A DNA stretch of 24,252 bases from a virus, in IMG/VR virus record IMGVR_UViG_3300042518_000380, positions 1-24,252 of that record; one strand, 5' to 3'. The translations under genes were made by a program, and so were the position numbers. Under the pieces are notes generated by a model, which was given only the letters and a program-made list of their open reading frames with translations, was not told where the DNA came from and searched no databases. The stretch's first letter is position 1. Every line of letters begins with the position of its first letter. Below, in pieces: positions 11,116 through 18,700 of this stretch.

Positions 11116-12131
11116 TGAGACTAACCGCAGAACAAATATCTGCGGGCTGGGAATCGGTGGGGCGACCACAAGTCGCTCCACCTTCCGAGTATCGGATGTA
11201 CTCACCACTCTCTGAGGCTGCTGACTCTTTCGTAAGATGGGCTCAGTCGCCACAGGAGCGTGTGCATTTAGGTATTGCTCGCATTGACGCAGAGATGCGT
11301 GGTATTGCGGCAGGAGAAGTGGCAATGATGTTGGGCTTTGCGCATGGTGGTAAGACACTCTTACTACTTCACGCATTGCGTCACAACCGTGACAAGCACA
11401 TCGCCATGTTCATTCCTGACGAGCCACGACAACTCGTATTGACCAAACTCACCTGCATGCATCATCGCATTGATGCACGAGAACTGGAAGCACGAGTAGC
11501 AGCAGATGACAAAGATGCCATCGAATTGCTACGCAGAACGGCTGAGGAAGATTTCCCCAACCTTGCTGTGTTTGACCAGCCACTAACTTCATCCGACATG
11601 GAACGTGCCTACAACGAGGTATGTGATGTGTGGGGTCAAGCACCTGAACTTGTAGTTGTTGACTACTTGGATTTGGTAGAAGCAGGAGAGACAGTTCCGG
11701 ATAAGGCAAACTTCATCAAGTCATTCGGGCGTAGGCACGACATTCCAATGTTGGTCTTACACCAGACATCACGCACCGCAGGTGCGGATGGCAAGAAGAT
11801 GACCATGAGTTCAGGCTCATACGGCGGTGAACAACAAGCAACACAAATCATTGGTGTTCGCCGTAAGAAGTATGAGATTGCTGCTGAGATACATGAACTG
11901 ACACAGAAACTTGACCGTTCGCATTCCGAACGAGCACAAGACCGATTGGACTTCTTGCGACATGAACAGCGTGTTCATGAGTACACAGTCACAATCAACC
12001 TGTTGAAGAACAAGCGTCCAGCAGGACAACTCGTAGATGACATTGACTTTGAGTTGGATGTTGCCACGGGTCGTCTTACCGACCTCAGCGGTGCACTGCC
12101 CGACCAGTACCATCAGGAGTCTGCTTTCTAA
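11115..12131 (+). CDS. DnaB-like replicative helicase (RecA-fold ATPase)
   Basis: 338 residues. Walker A GFAHGGKT (74-81) and Walker B LVVVDYLDLV (179-188), followed by MLVLHQTSR (about 210-220), the order of the DnaB C-terminal domain. The INLLKNKRPAG near the C-terminus fits the arginine-containing strand of this family. It is shorter than typical DnaB and lacks the N-terminal primase-interacting domain. It should unwind DNA at the phage fork, with the adjacent primase providing primers. Coupled to neighbours by TAATG overlaps. A RadA/KaiC-type ATPase is the alternative, but the neighbouring primase favours a helicase. Confidence 0.87.
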   Translation: MRLTAEQISAGWESVGRPQVAPPSEYRMYSPLSEAADSFVRWAQSPQERVHLGIARIDAEMRGIAAGEVAMMLGFAHGGKTLLLLHALRHNRDKHIAMFIPDEPRQLVLTKLTCMHHRIDARELEARVAADDKDAIELLRRTAEEDFPNLAVFDQPLTSSDMERAYNEVCDVWGQAPELVVVDYLDLVEAGETVPDKANFIKSFGRRHDIPMLVLHQTSRTAGADGKKMTMSSGSYGGEQQATQIIGVRRKKYEIAAEIHELTQKLDRSHSERAQDRLDFLRHEQRVHEYTVTINLLKNKRPAGQLVDDIDFELDVATGRLTDLSGALPDQYHQESAF

Positions 12132-13027
12132 TGAATGATGCAATAGAAACATTCATGGATTTATTCCAAGGCAGAACTGATGCGTATGGAAGTTGGGAAG
12201 GTTCTTCTGTCAAGAAGCCAGTGTCATACGATAACTTTGCTCGCCATCTGTACGGAGAGGAACTCATCGGGATATATCCCTTGCTCGATAACTCAACCGT
12301 CAGGTGGGGATGCTCAGACATTGATGTTGATGACATTGACTCAGCCAGGAATCTCCAGATGGCACTACACACCAAGAGCATTCCATCGTTCGTAGAACGA
12401 ACGGTAAAAGGCTTCCATGTGTGGGTGTTCGCCACCGAGTGGATACCAGCACCAATCATGCGCAGAGCATTCTTGTCTGCACATGAAGCCATTGGTCTGC
12501 CACCCAAGGAGGTCAACCCAAAGCAGGAGGAATGCACAGGGCTTGGTAACTACGTCAGATTGCCGTACCCCAACGGCATGAATGCAGAACCCGATGTTCG
12601 CTACATCATGAACCACGATGACAGTCCCATGAAGTTTGATACCTTCCTGAAGATTGTGTCCGCACAGCGAGTTGATGCCGAGAGGCTGAGACCGCTTGCT
12701 GAGTTGCATCGTGTCAGACAGAAGGCTTTACTTGAGCCAGCAGTCATGACAGCCTCTGTCCAAGAGGCGTTGGATTATGTAGATGCTTATGTCGCCACCA
12801 TCTGGCGCAATGGTCCTCTTGACGGTCGTGACCGTTCCAACACTTTGTGCAAGATGGTGCACAAGATGCACCAGGGCAATGTGCCAATGAAGTATGCTTA
12901 TACCATCTTGAAGGATGCTGACAAACGATGGGGGAAGTTTCACCTCAGAGTTGATTGCGTTGAGCAACTGGTGAAGATAGTAGAAGACATCTACGGGCAA
13001 GAAACCAAGGAACCATTCAGACCATAA
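12131..13027 (+). CDS. Archaeo-eukaryotic-type primase (AEP/PrimPol family)
   Basis: 298 residues. The catalytic D63-x-D65 in RWGCSDIDVDD, the second motif KGFHVWVF with H96, and the later EVNPKQ...GNYVRLPYPNG match the AEP superfamily as found in TOTE-type and phage primase-polymerases. The C-terminal part (residues about 215-290, RDRSNTLCKMVHKMHQGNVP) is helical and may be a PriCT-like accessory region. It should make primers for the replication fork together with the helicase just upstream. No separate DNA polymerase gene is visible in the window, so the fork would rely on another phage gene or the host polymerase. TAATG overlaps occur on both sides. Confidence 0.85.
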   Translation: MNDAIETFMDLFQGRTDAYGSWEGSSVKKPVSYDNFARHLYGEELIGIYPLLDNSTVRWGCSDIDVDDIDSARNLQMALHTKSIPSFVERTVKGFHVWVFATEWIPAPIMRRAFLSAHEAIGLPPKEVNPKQEECTGLGNYVRLPYPNGMNAEPDVRYIMNHDDSPMKFDTFLKIVSAQRVDAERLRPLAELHRVRQKALLEPAVMTASVQEALDYVDAYVATIWRNGPLDGRDRSNTLCKMVHKMHQGNVPMKYAYTILKDADKRWGKFHLRVDCVEQLVKIVEDIYGQETKEPFRP

Positions 13028-13365
13028 TGTTTACTCCATTCATCAAAGATTCAAACACAAGATTTGATAGCAAGATAATCAAGACTGATGCGTGTTGGAT
13101 TTGGGATGCAGCAAAAAATAGTAAAGGTTATGGATTGTTCCAAGCAGATAAGAAAAGATGGCTTGCCCATAGATACTCCTACACAATCCACAATGGAGAG
13201 ATTCCACAAGGAATGTTCGTTTGTCATGAATGTGACAATCCTGAATGTGTCAACCCAAAACACTTGTGGCTTGGAGATAACTCAGCCAACATGAAAGACG
13301 CTTACAAAAAGGGTCGACTCAACACAAATCAAAATCCGTATGGAAGGAATCAGTTTACAAAATGA
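13027..13365 (+). CDS. HNH endonuclease, homing type
   Basis: 112 residues of the HNH_3 type: CWIWDAAKNSKGYG (24-36), AHRYSY (47-52), VCHECDNPECVNPKHLWLGD (65-84) and SANMKDAYKKGR. H67 is the probable catalytic base; C66, C69, C74 and H79 lie in the metal/fold motif. Such stand-alone genes are usually mobile homing endonucleases. The DNA looks richer in A+T than the primase gene before it. Yet the gene is spliced neatly into the operon by TAATG upstream and ATGA downstream, so it is either long resident or has a phage role. Confidence 0.88.
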   Translation: MFTPFIKDSNTRFDSKIIKTDACWIWDAAKNSKGYGLFQADKKRWLAHRYSYTIHNGEIPQGMFVCHECDNPECVNPKHLWLGDNSANMKDAYKKGRLNTNQNPYGRNQFTK

Positions 13366-13724
13366 AAAAAATCAAACACCACCAAGTGTTCTCGGTGCGA
13401 CCCAAGACAAAGGGTCGCCCGAGGATGACACGATTCGGCAAGGCGTACACACCAAAAGAAACGGTTGCATACGAAAAAGAAATTAGCGAGTTGTATGACG
13501 GCCCACTCTTTGAAGATGAACTGTTGAGCATGAAGTTGAGATTCACCGTAGAGGGAACAGAGTTGCTATTAGAGAAGTTGGAAAAGAATCCCAAGGTAAA
13601 GCAACCGAAGTCAAAGTTGACTGGGGATATTGACAACTACGCAAAGTCAATTCTTGATGCACTCAACGGCGTAGCATACGCCGATGATAAGCAGATAGTA
13701 AGTTTGTATTTGGAGAAGGCATGA
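13362..13724 (+). CDS. rusA: RusA-like Holliday junction resolvase
   Basis: 120 residues. RusA-family features: GRPRMTRFGKAYTP (18-31), the acidic catalytic cluster GDIDNYAKSILDALNG (88-103) with D89, D91 and K95, and YADDKQI (106-112) with D108/D109. It resolves Holliday junctions and branched DNA formed during phage replication and before packaging. It starts in an ATGA overlap with the HNH gene, and its TGA overlaps the start of a 20-residue microprotein. Length is typical of the family. Confidence 0.9.
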   Translation: MKKIKHHQVFSVRPKTKGRPRMTRFGKAYTPKETVAYEKEISELYDGPLFEDELLSMKLRFTVEGTELLLEKLEKNPKVKQPKSKLTGDIDNYAKSILDALNGVAYADDKQIVSLYLEKA

Positions 13725-13783
13725 TACGCATAGCACTATTCATCATTGGCACATTAGTCATAACAGTATTGTTCATCTCATGA
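13721..13783 (+). CDS. 20-residue hydrophobic microprotein
   Basis: ATG 13721-13723 overlaps the RusA stop as ATGA and has GGAG five bases upstream; its own TGA overlaps the next ATG (13780) as ATGA. The product MIRIALFIIGTLVITVLFIS is almost entirely one predicted transmembrane helix. It exactly bridges two genes that would otherwise be separated, and the next gene has no ribosome site of its own. It may therefore act mainly as a translational coupler, or as a real membrane peptide. It is well below normal annotation thresholds. Confidence 0.55.
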   Translation: MIRIALFIIGTLVITVLFIS

Positions 13784-14205
13784 AACCTGCATCGAAACCA
13801 TTTGACCGCAATCTGTACAACGCAGATGATTCTGTAAAAGAGATTCTTATTGATTGGTTGCGCTCAAAAGGATTCGAGGCAGAAGTAAATCCAGACCAGT
13901 ACGGAATAGATGTACTGAGCAACTGGATGGGGGAAGACACTGGTGTTGAAGTTGAAATCAAACACAACTGGCGTGGTGCAGAGTTTCCGTATCCAACGGT
14001 TCACTTCGCATCACGAAAGTACAAGTTCCTGGAGGGAACCAAAGAGGTGCGCTTCGTGATGTTCAATCACGAGCGAACCCATATCTTGATAGTTGATGGT
14101 AAGGAGTTCAAGAAACTTGTAACCAAGAACACCATCTACACTGATGGTGAAGCCTTCTTTGAGATACCAGTTGAGAACTGTAAGATTGTAAGTCTTGAGG
14201 AATAA
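13780..14205 (+). CDS. PD-(D/E)XK fold nuclease-like protein
   Basis: 141 residues. A restriction-endonuclease-like core is visible: an N-terminal helix (DDSVKEILIDWLRSKGFEAEV), D44 in DQYGIDVLS, then VEVEIKHNW with E59-x-K61, followed by FPYPTVHFASRKYKFL. The pattern fits small phage nucleases of the archaeal-Holliday-resolvase/VSR-like group. It has no ribosome site and probably depends on the microprotein for initiation. It may act with RusA or in DNA degradation. The substrate is unknown. Confidence 0.75.
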   Translation: MKPASKPFDRNLYNADDSVKEILIDWLRSKGFEAEVNPDQYGIDVLSNWMGEDTGVEVEIKHNWRGAEFPYPTVHFASRKYKFLEGTKEVRFVMFNHERTHILIVDGKEFKKLVTKNTIYTDGEAFFEIPVENCKIVSLEE

Positions 14206-14578
14206 AGACGTACCCCTTACTCCCGAATCGGTAGGGCGCATCCGTAGTCGTCGCCGTCCCGAGACACCTATTGAAGCGTTGATGATGGCTGGTAGCCGTG
14301 ATGTCATTGAAGAATCCGTAGAAGAACTACAACCTCTACGAGAAGCAGTCGCAGACTGCATTGAACTGCTGAGTCCACAAGACCAATTCATTGTTGATGC
14401 ACTCAACTCAGAAATGATATCCCTAGAGGAACTTGGTTCAAGACTTGGTGTAACAAAAACACATGCTTGGAGACTACGCAACGCCGCCTACGGTCGGCTA
14501 CAGTTGCATCTCCAAGAACACCCAATCATTCGAGAAAGGCTCGGCTTTGACGACGAGACAGATTACAGTGGGATTTGA
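14195..14578 (+). CDS. Sigma-70 region 4-like helix-turn-helix protein
   Basis: 127 residues from a TTG at 14195-14197 overlapping the upstream gene by 11 bases. The start is uncertain; the first in-frame ATG is at codon 30, but conserved-looking sequence (PLTPESVGRIRSRRRPETP) precedes it. Residues about 48-103 (LREAVADCIELLSPQDQFIV, SLEELGSRLGVTKTHAWRLR) have the form of sigma region 4, with the HTH at about 76-97. No region 2 is present, so it is not a complete sigma factor. It may be a late-gene activator, comparable to ArpU-like or truncated sigma proteins, possibly with the WhiB protein (inference). Confidence 0.72.
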   Translation: MRNKDVPLTPESVGRIRSRRRPETPIEALMMAGSRDVIEESVEELQPLREAVADCIELLSPQDQFIVDALNSEMISLEELGSRLGVTKTHAWRLRNAAYGRLQLHLQEHPIIRERLGFDDETDYSGI

Positions 14579-14723
14579 TGTTGAAGTCAGTCCGAACACG
14601 GTTGCTCGCATTCTTGCGGCGCATTACGGCGACGTTACTGTGGGTCAGGGAGTACAAGAAAACGGTCTGCCCCAAGGGTTCATATATGTTGCTAATAAGA
14701 AAAGGAAGAAGAAAAATGACTGA
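14547..14723 (+). CDS. 58-residue hypothetical protein
   Basis: The frame is open from well inside the upstream gene. The TTG at 14547-14549 (AAAGG 7 nt upstream) is proposed; a GTG at 14568-14570 is the alternative. The product (TTRQITVGFDVEVSPNTVAR, ILAAHYGDVTVGQGVQENGL, then KKRKKKND) looks like a small alpha/beta protein with a very basic tail. It overlaps both neighbours. No family is recognised. Confidence 0.55.
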   Translation: MTTRQITVGFDVEVSPNTVARILAAHYGDVTVGQGVQENGLPQGFIYVANKKRKKKND

Positions 14724-14994
14724 TGAAAATGATTGGATATACAAAATCATTCCATCAGATGAAGTTGATTCCATGAACAGCAACGCCGAAAGGATTGAAC
14801 GCAACATGACCGGCGGGGTCAGCGTGGTTATGAGTGCAGACAATCAGTCTGCTGTGGAGATGTGTCAATACTGGCAGAGGTGCATGATGGGAGACCCAAT
14901 GGCTTGGCTTCGCATCAGTTCATTCATGTCAGGAATAATTACTACACTAGAAATACACCTATACGAAGAAGGAATCAACCCATATGAAGACTAA
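14716..14994 (+). CDS. 92-residue hypothetical protein
   Basis: ATG 14716-14718 lies in the purine-rich end of the upstream gene (AGGAAGAAG). The open frame continues upstream but there reads the neighbouring gene out of frame. The product has an acidic N-terminus (TDENDWIYKIIPSDEVDS), a middle SVVMSADNQSAVEMCQYWQRC, and a helical C-terminus (WLRISSFMSGIITTLEIHLYEEG). No motif identifies it. It overlaps the next gene by 11 bases. Confidence 0.65.
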   Translation: MTDENDWIYKIIPSDEVDSMNSNAERIERNMTGGVSVVMSADNQSAVEMCQYWQRCMMGDPMAWLRISSFMSGIITTLEIHLYEEGINPYED

Positions 14995-15337
14995 AGAAGT
15001 ACGTTGCCCATGGCCGCTTGTGTCCGTTCATTGGCGTGATGCCTTTGATGGCGAGAACGGCTGGACAGACATCGAGAAGTACGAACCAAAGGAAGCCACC
15101 GTTGTGACGGTGGGTTGGCTTTGGGCTGATTGTCTACGGGGTTATATAACCGTGGTCAACTCATACTTTCCTGATGAAGTACCAGACCTCAAGACTGCTG
15201 GGATGCCAGTTCACATTCCTGTCGGAATGGTGATTGACATTATTGTTCTGGAGCAGGCTCTGGTGAAACTGGAGGACTCTGAGGAATCACAAGATTCTGA
15301 AACGCCTGTTTCATCTTTGAAGCGTCGTCTGCCATAG
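14984..15337 (+). CDS. 117-residue hypothetical protein, last gene of the rightward operon
   Basis: ATG 14984-14986 overlaps the upstream gene. The product is beta-rich (VRCPWPLVSVHWRDAF, TVVTVGWLWADCLRGYITVV, MPVHIPVGMVIDIIVLEQAL) and then has an acidic, probably disordered tail (EDSEESQDSETPVSSLKRRLP). Some small phage proteins with a WLW...GYI pattern look similar, but no family is certain. The last 98 bases overlap, on the opposite strand, the end of the peptidase gene, so its tail sequence is constrained by that gene. Confidence 0.72.
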   Translation: MKTKEVRCPWPLVSVHWRDAFDGENGWTDIEKYEPKEATVVTVGWLWADCLRGYITVVNSYFPDEVPDLKTAGMPVHIPVGMVIDIIVLEQALVKLEDSEESQDSETPVSSLKRRLP

Positions 15338-15764
15338 CAGGAGAAATTTCACAATGTATCCAGTCGCCACCTGGTGCTCCTGTGATTTCTTGTTTCTTGT
15401 ATGACGACCATGCATTACGGTCACAACGCCAGCCTCGACCGTGTGGCTTCGGGAAGTAATCCAATATTGCTTCCAGACCAAGCAACTCTGCATTGCTTGT
15501 AAGAATGTTCATCACACGGATGGCTTCACGCCTTCCGTTCTTCACACCCTTCTTGGGAGGCATGTGTCTGTAGGAGAGGTCAACGGCACGACCAGTGGCG
15601 TGAACCGACAGTGACTCTTTTCCACGCATGGTTCGTACACCAAAGTCACCGTTGTTCCAGAGAGCACCATTGGAGAGTTTGATTACCTCATCAATGAATA
15701 CTTTCATGCCTGGGCGCAAGCCTTTGGCTTCGCCATCTTTGTTGCCAGTGTAATGTCGTTTCAT
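15240..15764 (-). CDS. M15-type D-Ala-D-Ala carboxypeptidase-like endolysin/peptidase
   Basis: 174 residues. The zinc-site landmarks of M15 (VanY/D,D-carboxypeptidase-like) peptidases are present: SVHATGRAVDL with H55 and D62, and GDWIHCEI with E139 and H137. It should cut peptide crosslinks or stems of peptidoglycan. The C-terminal tail is Pro-rich (PQSPPVSPEPAPEQ) and lies in the region overlapping the convergent gene. The start ATG is two bases after the stop of the 2711-residue gene, with its AAGGAG inside that gene, so the two are co-expressed. It may be the endolysin, or a virion-associated enzyme for cell entry. Confidence 0.85.
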   Translation of the reverse strand: MKRHYTGNKDGEAKGLRPGMKVFIDEVIKLSNGALWNNGDFGVRTMRGKESLSVHATGRAVDLSYRHMPPKKGVKNGRREAIRVMNILTSNAELLGLEAILDYFPKPHGRGWRCDRNAWSSYKKQEITGAPGGDWIHCEISPAMADDASKMKQAFQNLVIPQSPPVSPEPAPEQ

Positions 15765-15766
15765 TG

Positions 15767-18700
15767 TTATTCTCCTTGTAGTGCTTTTTCTTTAGAAACA
15801 ATTTTGTTGATGTTCGCATTCCTGCGCTTCAATTCGGAAAGCATCTCTTGCTCTTTAACCTGACGACCAGGTACACCCAAGAAACCAAGTAGTGGGTTCA
15901 CGTATCCACGTTGCTGGTAGGTGTCGATAGATGGTGTTAGACGCTCTGCTGTTCCGAGGAATGGTATGAGGTTTCTCAAAGCGTAGAACGCTTTGTCGTC
16001 CACGAAATTCTTACCATCACGAGACTCGCCGTAGCCGGCAGCAGCAAGGAACGGCTGCAACAGTGCACCAGCACCACCCTCAACTTCAACTGGCTTGTCA
16101 GAGAACTGTCTGTTGCTGTACAACTGCCTGCCACCCATCAACTCGACTGGTACACGAAGCAGTGGGTTGACGTTTGCTAGGAATCTTGTTGGGTCTGAAA
16201 GTTCTTGAATTTGCTGACCAACACGATTGAATCCAAAGTCTGCAGTTGCGTACACATTGTTTCCGAATGGGAGTTTGAATGCACCAATCTCTGTCATCCA
16301 CTGCGGGATAACATCGCCTTCTTCGTCAGCACTAATGTTGCGCTTGATGTTGTTGTAGATTGCATAAGCCTTCGGGTTGAGCCACATGTTTCCAAGTTGC
16401 ATTGGCAAGTTCCTAGATGTCCACATCCAAAACGGAACAATCTGACGCATGTATTGGTCGGCTGTTGATACGTCGGTGTAGTCAATGAGATACTTGCGTA
16501 CTCGTGCAGAAGCAGAGTTCGCATCAAGACCTTGAGAGACACCATCCCATGCAAGCATGAATCGTGAATGATTCTCAATCCACTTACCAAACTCTTTGGA
16601 CTTCTTGGTTCCCTTGGGGGCAAGACCTCTGTCAAAGAAGTCATTGGACAAACCACCACCAGCACCAAAGAATGCATCTATGGCATCTCGTGCCTTCTGC
16701 TTCATTGCTGCTGGCACAGCATCTGATGCAATCCACTGCTCGATTGTTTTTCCAGCCTTGGATGCCTCAAGCCAAGACCTACTCATTGACAGACCTTCGT
16801 TCAGGTACTTCAACTCAGCACCAGCAGCGAACAACATAAAGGTGTTCGACATACCGTTTCTGATATGGAAGCCAGGAGTCAACGTGGCGTAAGCCTTGAA
16901 GAACTTTGTGTACTTGCCCATGAACTTACTGAGTTCTCTAACCATCTGTGGTTCGTTGAGTCTGTGTACGTTCTGGAATATCTCAGCAATCTCTTTTCTC
17001 ACACCAATATCAGGGAAGAACTTGCTCAACTGAACAAATCCATCATCAAATGTTTTTACGATGTTGAACTGCTCTGGCGGCACCTTGCCGACCAGAGACA
17101 GTGGCAAAGTAGAGCCAGTGAACTCCATGTTCTTCAAGCCGGCAGCAAACGCTGCCTCTTGTTGGAACGCTGTCATCTCAGATGACTTCATCATGTAGTT
17201 GTTTCTAGCGTCAACATAAGTTCCAATAATTGTTCTAATTGGTTGAGGAATGGACTCACCAGATATCTGTTGAATCATGTAAGACGAGTCATCAATATGT
17301 TGGTCTACTTCGGCAATCCAATCATCAGAACCAGCCTTTATTCTTCCACTGCTCTTTGATGATGTCCAGTACCTAGTGTCTTTTGCCATCTTCTGAATGT
17401 CAGCCAATGTCTTCTTGGTTTCTTCAATTTGTTTCGGGCCGTGTTCTGCAAACGTAACAGCAGCATCGTAAGCCTCCTTGGCTTTCTGATGCGCCTTTGA
17501 TGCTTGAGCAAACGATTCACTTGACTTAACAGCCTTTTGATTAGCCTTGTTTGTCGGCAACAACATTCTTTCTTTAACTTCCATTGCTTTCTGCAGTTGT
17601 TGCATCTGCTTCATCTTCTCGGCAAGAAGTTCCTTGCGACCAGCACTCATCTGGCTAAGCAATTCAAGAACATCGTTCTGACGACCCTGTTCAACAATCA
17701 AATCGAACCTCAAGTTGTTGAGGAGTTTCATTGTTTCTTCGGTCTTTGTGTCTGGAATGAAAGCACGACGGTTGATTGTCTTGTCGCCAATCACACCCTT
17801 CGCAGCACCAGTCCTATCTGCTTTCCAAGCATCGATAGCACGTTGCTCTGCCTTCATTTCCAACTGACGCTGTGTTCCACCAGCCTCTACAGTGCTTTTA
17901 TCTATTCTTACATATTCAGCCCTGACTGAATCATCAAACATTTCAAACAAGTCTGCCAACTCTTCTTTGGTTGGCTCACGACCAATGTCGGACTTAAGTC
18001 TATTCTTTAGGCGGACACGAGCATCCTTTAGTCCCTTGGCATCAATCTCACGCAATTCCTTGGCGACACCCTTTGCCTCATCTGCCAGTCCTTTACCGTA
18101 CTTTGTTTTTGGAACAGCAGTAGTTGTTCCCAGTTCTGCAAGAACTTGTTCTTGCAATCTGGAAACCTTTGTATCGTTTGCCAAGATGGTTCCACGAAGT
18201 CTTGAAATTTCAGCACGAAGAAACTCTTGATGGTCTAACACACCCTGCCTGTTTGCAATCCAGGCATCATGCATTCTTGTATCAAGTTTTGATTCAAGTT
18301 TCTTGTATTCATCCAGCAACTGCAACTCTTCGCTAGAAGACCAAGATTCAGACAAGAAATTTCTACGAATTCTAGTATCAGAAACTTTTGTATAAACCAT
18401 AAGAGGTTGGTTGTATTTAGTGCGTTGATTTACAAACTCTCTTATTGCTTCATCAGAAGTGTATGGCTGCCTCTCTACCGTTGAACCAATTTGCCTCATG
18501 TCCGGACCATAAGAGTCGTTGATTGGTGCTCTTGTCGTCTTCTTCGGCTTTAGACCAATGCTTTCCTGGAAGTCAATATCATCAAATGAATCATGAAGTT
18601 TGGCAAACTTGTTTAGAGCAGAAGTCCTTGAATCGTGCTGAAGTATCTGTTCTTCTACTGCAAGGATAGTGTCGTCAATCTTTTGCAACTTGTCATCAAA

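Noticed and set aside
12269-12280. Perfect 12-bp palindrome GGGATATATCCC in the primase gene
   Set aside because: Single occurrence inside coding sequence; consistent with chance in a window of this size.
13665-13681. CGGCGTA/TACGCCG hairpin inside rusA
   Set aside because: It lies over the conserved NGVAYAD codons and is explained by the protein sequence.
14575-14715. Upstream extension of the 92-residue gene to an ATG at 14575
   Set aside because: The extra part is Arg/Leu-rich shadow of the overlapping 14547-14723 gene. The ATG at 14716 follows a purine-rich site.
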